Notes under the pieces: model-generated
Database searches by the model: none
The model's input: the letters and a program-made list of their open reading frames with translations, nothing else
What the model was told of the DNA's origin: nothing
Position numbers and translations under genes: made by a program
Part shown: positions 57,720-64,000 of the stretch, one piece after another
How positions within the stretch are numbered: the first letter of the stretch is position 1
Layout of the letters: each line of letters opens with the position of its first letter
Source: Hymenopus coronatus
Taxonomy: Eukaryota > Arthropoda > Insecta > Mantodea > Hymenopodidae
Direction of reading: 5' to 3'
Length of the DNA: 64,000 nt
NCBI GenBank assembly: GCA_030762935.1
Contig: CM060900.1
Span: 400,797,132 to 400,861,131, forward strand

Positions 57720-58095
57720 GTTACCGAGCACGATGGAACCACGGTAAAGTATGAGGCTGGCATTCGGAGGGTCATGGGTTCGATTCTTGGGCCCACTATT
57801 TGACTATGGGTTTTTCGTGACTTTTCTTGTGTGGAAAGGCGAATGCTGGGGTGATTTCTCATCTATGTATTTCATTTCCCTCCTGTCCTAACATTTAACT
57901 TCCGCTTTCAAGTTCCAGACTAAGGAGTTGTACAGTGTCGATCAGTGCCACACAGATGGCACAGATGCTTGCCCTTTGAAATCGTAGAGACCTCTGCGTG
58001 TCCCTGTCGTCCGGTCTGTTTATGGTCTACAGCCTGATGTGGTTCCTTCGCCTCATCCGTTTCTCCTGGGGTCCGCTTTGGGTTGAAGTGCAAGG
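57720..58095 (+). mobile_element. SINE-A copy 6 (internally shorter)
   Basis: Head AACCACGGTAAAGTATGAGG, GGGTCATGGGTTCGATTC (B box), GGCGAATGCTGGGGTGATTT, GACCTCTGCGTGTCCCTGTC and TGGTTCCTTCGCCTCATCCG. Confidence 0.8.
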
Positions 58096-59580
58096 AAGCC
58101 TTTCCATTCACTTGTCATAAAAAAACCGCAAACTCGTTAAAGAACTGAGTGTGACTGCTCTGCATCCTTGTCTTAATTGAATCCAGAATGTTGTCCAGTA
58201 TGTAGCTTTGCAAAGACAAAAATAAACTTTCAAATGTTTTAGTCATGGAGGGTGTTGAAACGTCGCCATTTACGTGTGTTGACTGTCTCATTGATTGCAC
58301 GCAGCTGTGCTGACATTTATTTAAGATGATAAAACATGGTATATCTATTGAATTTGTTAAACAGTCGCTCCATAGTTTCGAAATGGATCTGTAGATCATT
58401 TTGCGTTCCTACAGTGCTAAGGGAGTGGCATATTTATCACTTAACTTTAGATTTGTAACACGAAAACATGAAATAACTCACTTCCTTGTTTATTCACAAA
58501 GGCTACTTGCGGCGTTTGGTTCGCACCAGATCGATCGTGTTGTTGCTAATTACCTATTTCTAACATTTTTACTTCATAATGTATTCTGTCTCGACAAGCA
58601 CGGGAAAACACTGGTGGAAGCGTAATTGCACGGAAAGGACAAAATGGAACACTTATTCACATATAGATAAAAAAGAACACATGTTTTGTCTACTGCAAGC
58701 GTGAGAAATACACGGCTATGTCGCCATCGCAAGAATCGGCATGCTCACAATCGTCAACCTGATATTAGATGGAAATTAGTAATTTCCTGAAGTGAATGAA
58801 GCTGGAACACAGCAAAACATGTTGCTGCACAACCATGTTTGTAAACACAAGAATGCGATTATATTAAGATAACGAAAGCACTATCTGAGTTAATTACAGC
58901 CAGTGGTGCCATTTAGCTCCGTGTACCTTTAAATCATTGGTTTCGATTTTGTTCCACACAGTACATCTGTAAAGCGGGTACTGTATACGCTTTATCTCTG
59001 CGAAAATAATAATGCGTGTTTCTTCTCCATTAAGCTTCTTGAATACACCCACTCTCTGTTCTGACTGATTTATACTCCACACACTTCAAATCATATAATG
59101 TGCTGAAAGAAAGTCGTTTACAAAAGCAAAACCATTCACAGTTTTATGGCTGAATTCTTGGTTATATTTTCCAAGCTAAGGTTTTTTCATTTGGATACTG
59201 ATGGTAGTATCCATTCTATTTCTTGGGGCCCGCCAGAAATTTAGATAATCTTGTTTTCTCGAAGTAGTTTATCTCATTCTGGAAATATATCATTTATCAT
59301 ATATGACGCAACCTATAACCCGAAACTCCTACGTCACTCGCCGATGAATCTGCTCCTAAAATAGCAAGGGGGTGTGGCCTTGCAATTCTAGACTAATTAA
59401 AGAGTTTTGAACAGTAAGAATTGCCCAAATGTTCAGTTTTTACTTTGCTAATCCACAAAATCCATATTTATAGCGTCATATAATGCATTTCTATTACCAC
59501 CTTGAGAGCAATTTCTAAATTTGTTTACCACAGCACTTATTCGAAGGTCTGGTTAAGGAAAATATTAAAATTAAGTTTTC
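58096..59580. other. No recognised gene
   Basis: A 94-codon minus-strand frame (58115-58399) and a 74-codon plus-strand frame (58401-58625) lie back to back. No motif in either. Confidence 0.35.
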
Positions 59581-59584
59581 ATTT

Positions 59585-59735
59585 AAGGACGCTCTTTAAC
59601 TGCTGTAACTCTCATCGTCCCATTCTATACTGGACGTGAAAGATCGCTCGAGTTTGCTTAGAGGCTCTTTTATAAGGCTTAAGGATGTTTTACGGGACCT
59701 TGGGAATTAGAGGCTAACATGTTACCCCTAGACAA
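59585..59735 (-). mobile_element. SINE-D copy 5 (deleted inside)
   Basis: Retains the 3' part (GGACGCTCTTTAACTGCTG, CGTCCCATTCTATACTGG) and a trace of the head (CTTGGGAATTAGAGGCTAAC); the central block with the GGAAGGGAAG motif is deleted. Confidence 0.7.
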
Positions 59736-60945
59736 AGAAGAACGACTCCGTTAGAGGCACACTAGGGATTTCTGAGCCTTTTTCGGAACCTGTATTTCCC
59801 TTTCTCTCCCCAAGGAGTCTCTTCTCAGTTTACACTTATGAGATTGATTCAAATTTTAAGGATGTGATTTCTATATTTTTCTCTTTTATTGTTTACATGT
59901 ATTTCCAAAGAAACTACATCCTTGGCGCATATTAGGAGGTTTTGCTTTAGAAAAAATATATTTTAAGAAAAAGTTTGAAACTACTACAGATTTTGGATAT
60001 TCCTGTGTTAAAATAATTTTGAGTTTTAAATGTATTAACCATAGCTTCTAAAAATTCAAATTCCGGTTGTTCTCATGAGTAAAAGCAAATTCCAAACGGT
60101 TCGGAATTTCTTAAGATATAAAGTAAATAGCAATGTAAAATTTTAAAATTTGGGTTTTCATACATAAATGTTCGTGAAATTGTCCCTTTTATTATGGATA
60201 GACCTTGGGAGCAATTCTATTAATTTTTAGACATAAATATCGGAGAACACAAGCAAGCTTTCAAACAATTCGTCGGGGATGGTGTCCTAGTATAAGTTTT
60301 TGTTTCGGATTTTCTGACAGACAATGCTTTTGATTATATGTGTAGATTGGGTGAAATGGACAGTTTAGAATCTATGATTAACCAAAAACGGTTTTAGCGC
60401 CTCCTAGGTGGAATTACAGCATGCATATCTACATTACTCTACTATTAAGTAAACACAGGTATTTTCTTGAAGTGACCAAATTCTTAAAGGAATGAATCGG
60501 TATGCACGCGAGCTGATCACCTCGTAAACCAAGCTTTGCATTGTGCTTGGTAAACCTGATAGTTCATGTAAAGCTTAGCCTTATCTGTCACCTACAGGCA
60601 AATCTATGGTTGAATATCGAAACTGTATTCCAGAAAAATACAGTGTAATCAAGTACGTAATACAAAAACAGCTGCGTGATAACCCAAAGAAAAGGAAAAT
60701 TGAAATAACATTTCGTAATGTACAATAAAGGTAAAATTTCCTTTCCATTGCTGGTTGGTATATTACTTGTTATCGAGTACCACGGCTATACACCATTTAA
60801 ATATTATACACAAGGAGTTGGTTTCAGTTATATGGGTTTTACAGGGAGTAACAATGTCATAGCTTATTCGGTAGGGCAAATAATCACTAGCCTCTCCACT
60901 GCTTTTATTGCTCCAGTTATATTTTGCCTTTAGCTGCATTGTCCT
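59736..60945. other. No recognisable gene
   Basis: AT-rich. The 71-codon frame 60718-60933 is hydrophobic but unidentified. Confidence 0.4.
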
Positions 60946-60949
60946 ATCG

Positions 60950-61205
60950 GCGACATTCCCCTTTAGAACAAATTGTCTATCGAGACTCGTGGACTGATGT
61001 CGCTGGTTTTTCTATACATCTTCACTTTTAATCATTAGATCACACATACGTCACAAATACATCCACACTCGCATTCATACTTCTAGATTCTAGGAGGATA
61101 CGGAATAATCTGAGGTAGAGAAAAATACCTATCCCCCAGCCGGGAATCAAACCCGGGACCTCTCGCAAAGCAGGCAGGTGCTCTACCGACTAAGGGGCCA
61201 GCCAC
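60950..61205 (-). mobile_element. SINE-E copy 2
   Basis: Minus strand: GGCCCCTTAGTCGGTAGAGC (A box) and GGTCCCGGGTTTGATTCCC (B box), then GGGGGATAGGTATTTTTCTC and ATGAATGCGAGTGTGGATG, matching 8148-8420. The acceptor and D stems do not close, so not a tRNA gene. Confidence 0.78.
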
Positions 61206-61815
61206 TACTTCTTGCGTTTGTTGGATCTCTTAGCACAGCTGAAAGTACGGAAACATGGCATTTCTGTGGATTCTTATAGTGCTTTTCTTCAGTTAATGTT
61301 GGCAGAAACTCGTATCTTTGCTTCGCATCAGGCCATAGTGAGCCAATCTCTTATTGATTTTAATTCATATTCGTTACCCTATGAACAAAGGCCTAGGCGA
61401 GTGTCGAAATGTTGTGAACATGGAAACATTTCACTCGAGTGCCTGGAAGGCATTCTTTGATACAATGGTCCACATCAGCCCTGATGAGCCTATCTCGTAT
61501 CGGTTTGATGTCAAAAGTCTGACTTTAAACACTAAGGTAAGAAACTGTGTCGGATACAAGCTCGGGCGCGAAGTAAATGGGCCAGGAAGACAAATATTAA
61601 GGAAGTGATAGAACCAAGTAAGGGTTGAGGCCTGGGCATGACACAGACGGTTTGGTATTTCATTCCCAATATAAACACTGTGTATTATGTGGCATGATTT
61701 CATAAAATAATTGTAAAATATTTGAAGGTTTACACTTAGATAAATAGTTAATAACCACCCAGGAAAATGTGTTTTTCTACATGAGCTCGAAATTCCCATT
61801 AAGCTCTGCTCCATC
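61206..61815. other. No recognised gene; two overlapping open frames
   Basis: Plus-strand frames of 82 and 84 codons (61212-61608) overlap in different phases. I see no domain; they might be pieces of one decayed coding region, but I cannot support that. Confidence 0.3.
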
Positions 61816-61818
61816 TTC

Positions 61819-61819
<1 letters not shown>

Positions 61820-61867
<48 letters not shown>
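61820..61867. repeat. TG microsatellite
   Basis: About 21 TG units. The minus-strand frame across it (61431-61943) shows the resulting His-Thr repeat. Confidence 0.97.
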
Positions 61868-62279
61868 AAAGAAGGAAAGCAATTGTAGAAGAACGTCTTG
61901 GTATGCGGTTAACATGTATAGTAGGTTGACGCGGTACCACCATGGTGCCGCCAGAGATATTTAAATGACAAAATGCGTACTTTGAATTTTTGATAATACC
62001 CTACAGAACTCTATTCATTTGGAAGGAAATGCGTAAAATATTTTATACCTGTTAAAGGTTAGGCGATAGGCGAAAACGCTTTGCACAAAGAAAGTGAGTC
62101 TTTTCAAGATACACAGTATACACGAAATATCTTTTTTGTGCCACAAGCCGTTCCCAAATTTACCGTTATTAAGGATTTGAATCGTTCAATTGTTAGTCAT
62201 TCCTTTAAAGGGGTATTTTGAATTTTAGTTGCTTCTCGCGATTGTGTGGAAAGAGCATGGATTATTAAGACCAATATAC

Positions 62280-63250
62280 AGCTACCAGTTCTTAAGCATT
62301 TGACTATAGCTGTTCCTTTGCATCTATAAAGAAATCTGTTGTGCATAGTTTTGTTTCAATTAAAATTAAGCAGATAGAAATATAATGCAATGTGATACAT
62401 TTACATGACTTTCTCCACTTGTTCTGGAAACAAGTTATTATCTTACAAGAAATTATACTTTTATTTACATCATGTTAATAGAGATAAATATTAGCAGAAA
62501 TTGTCTTATTATTTGCTTCCTTGTAAGTAGAAGGGAAATGAGAGAATACACAACGCAAAGGGAATCAAACGTTCTAAAAGCTATCGCTATGCCATTGGCA
62601 CGAATTTATGTTCTTTTGGAATGGCCAGGAGTAAAACAAAAGAAATATGAAAGGAAATACGTCTTCATGTTTGAGAAAAGTTTAAGCATTTAAAAATTGA
62701 AATCAATAGCAGGGAATACCTTGGAATTGGTTTACCCTACGGGAAAAGGTATATAATACAGTTTATTTGCTTTAATGAGATTTACATTTTTAGCGTTGAA
62801 AGCTTTTGTTTACCAATTATTCAAACCTCATCTAGAATAAAGAGATCTTCTGAGACTATTACCAAAACATTCAAAATATACGTTTCATTTGTCAGGAAAA
62901 TATCTTAAATATGCGGTATTTTAATCAAAATATCTAGATCTATTTTTGAGAAAATCAAATTTTTAGACAATGTTCCATGTAAAGTGTAGTTGGGGTGAAA
63001 CATTTTCCTGACAATCTTGCAGTCACATCCTTTGAAGGTGGTTAACTTAAGTACCAAGCTTCGTATTTAAATGACTTTTCTTTTTTAGGGTCCACTGCCC
63101 ACAGTCACACTCATACACACACATACAGACTCAGAAACACATTCCTGCATACATACACGCACACTCGGATCTAGTTCTAAATTTTTTTATTTTTTAATTC
63201 AGGGGTTCCTAAAACACATTTCCGGTGAAATATCGAATTTTTGGTTGAAA
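62280..63250 (-). repeat. Dispersed repeat R, copy 6
   Basis: Minus strand: AAAATTCGATATTTCACCGG, a TG-rich tract (about 63170-63080), CACCCCAACTACACTTTACA, AAAATACCGCATATTTAAG, TTGGTAATAGTCTCAGAAG and TTTCTGCTAATATTTATCTC in the order of the other copies. Confidence 0.75.
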
Positions 63251-63261
63251 TAAATACCCAT

Positions 63262-63392
63262 TCTGCGATTGCGGGGAAACCCGGAGAAAACCCCCTGCTA
63301 CACTTTGTCCACCACAAATCCCATATACCGTCACCTAGGAGTGAGCAAGTGAGAGGCAAGTGATCAAACCATTCAGCCACTGCGCGGCGCTA
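63262..63392 (-). mobile_element. SINE-C copy 5 (head half)
   Basis: Minus strand: CGCAGTGGCTGAATGGTTTG at the head, then GTGGTGGACAAAGTGTAGC, GGGTTTTCTCCGGGTTTCCC. The 3' half is missing and the copy abuts repeat R copy 6. Confidence 0.8.
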
Positions 63393-64000
63393 CCTTACCG
63401 TCATTTCTTATACATGTTTAATGTTATATTTGCAGAATGTTTCCACCCATTCTTTAATTATATTTTATTTTACAGTAAAACTTCTCTTGCTAACAATTTT
63501 TTGACTGTACAACGGTTGGATTACATTTTTGGTGCACGGGGAACGTTCTGTCTAGAATATGTGTTTCCGTCGCAGATTTGCTTCAACCATGTAGTACATA
63601 CCCTTCTCCCATTTACTTGGTGTATTTTTCCTTGTGCGTTCACTCATAATTACCATCTAAAATGCTGCATATTGTAATTTAATAGGTTCTCAAAAAGTTA
63701 AAAGTACGAAATAACTTTGGCTGTCAAGAAAAATGTTCACTTTAAATCACCTTAAATTTGTCAAGCAAGATGTATTCTGGTGTGTTATATCCACTGCGTG
63801 GGCACATTGTCTGACGGGACTGGCGTGCGCGTGGGAGGCAACGCATCTACCTGATCCTTTTCCCTGACTGGCGTGATACGCTGAACAGCATTTCATGGAG
63901 GAAATGTTGTTCAAAAGATTCTTCTCAACAAGGACTACATCAATAGGATTAATACAGTAGAAAACTGTAAAGTAAGGTAAACTACTAGAGTATGTAATAC
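63393..64000. other. No recognisable gene
   Basis: A 105-codon plus-strand frame (63360-63677) overlaps the SINE at its start and has no recognisable motif. Confidence 0.35.

Noticed and set aside
60718..60933. Possible small membrane protein
   Set aside because: The frame is hydrophobic, but 71 codons in AT-rich DNA without conservation evidence is not enough.
61135..61205. tRNA gene candidate on the minus strand
   Set aside because: D and acceptor stems do not close, and the following sequence matches the SINE-E copy at 8.1 kb.
61431..61943. 170-codon minus-strand frame
   Set aside because: Its middle is a His-Thr repeat from the TG microsatellite and the rest has no motif.
1..64000. Endogenous viral sequence
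   Set aside because: I looked for capsid, polymerase, integrase and envelope signatures in the open frames and saw none. All polymerase-like signals are non-LTR reverse transcriptases. LTR pairs were not noticed.

Overview
The window is AT-rich, intron- and repeat-laden DNA from a eukaryote with a large genome, almost certainly an arthropod. No bacterial-style gene organisation, operon or CRISPR is present, and I could not identify a single intact host protein-coding gene. The evidence for an arthropod is the mix of repeats: a DD34D mariner transposase, a TTF-finger hAT transposase, FLYWCH/MULE and Mutator-type transposase remnants, Jockey/CR1-like non-LTR reverse transcriptases, and many families of tRNA-derived SINEs. 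One SINE (44061-44407) resembles elements I remember from polyneopteran insects (grasshopper, cockroach or stick-insect type genomes). That recollection is weak and needs a database check.

Layout. 1-8 kb: a decayed hAT transposon (minus strand, about 770-3440) split by an ~850-bp insertion, an AT/AG/G simple repeat, a SINE-A and a SINE-D. 8-13 kb: a SINE-E, a 680-bp inverted-repeat element flanked by TTAA, a SINE-A, and a decayed FLYWCH-MULE transposase (10.7-12.05 kb). 13-15.5 kb: a long TATG simple repeat and the best-preserved coding sequence in the window, a 5'-truncated non-LTR reverse transcriptase on the minus strand with a single frameshift. 16-24.5 kb: SINEs, a TA-flanked foldback element, two further non-LTR C-terminal remnants, a palindromic mariner derivative and an inverted pair of SINE-D copies with target-site duplications. 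24.4-38 kb: five copies of an ~850-bp dispersed repeat (family R) with an internal TG tract, and a TA-flanked 635-bp element containing a tRNA-like segment. 38-50 kb: SINE-B/C copies, a SINE with a perfect 15-bp target-site duplication, a decayed Mutator-like transposase (44.8-45.7 kb), SINE-H copies and a ~290-bp tandem duplication. 50-64 kb: more SINEs, the second and more complete palindromic mariner, a second copy of the tRNA-like element, the second foldback element, a fourth non-LTR remnant and the sixth R copy.

The features do not form a pathway. They are successive mobile-element insertions in what is probably an intergenic or intronic region. The most informative part is the non-autonomous DNA transposons: two copies of a palindromic mariner that share one rearrangement junction, two copies of an inverted-repeat element carrying a Pol III-like internal promoter, and two copies of a foldback element. 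Shared structure implies that each spread after it formed. Element-family letters (SINE-A to SINE-I, R) are my own labels, given only from similarities seen inside this window; all boundaries are approximate unless target-site duplications are given.
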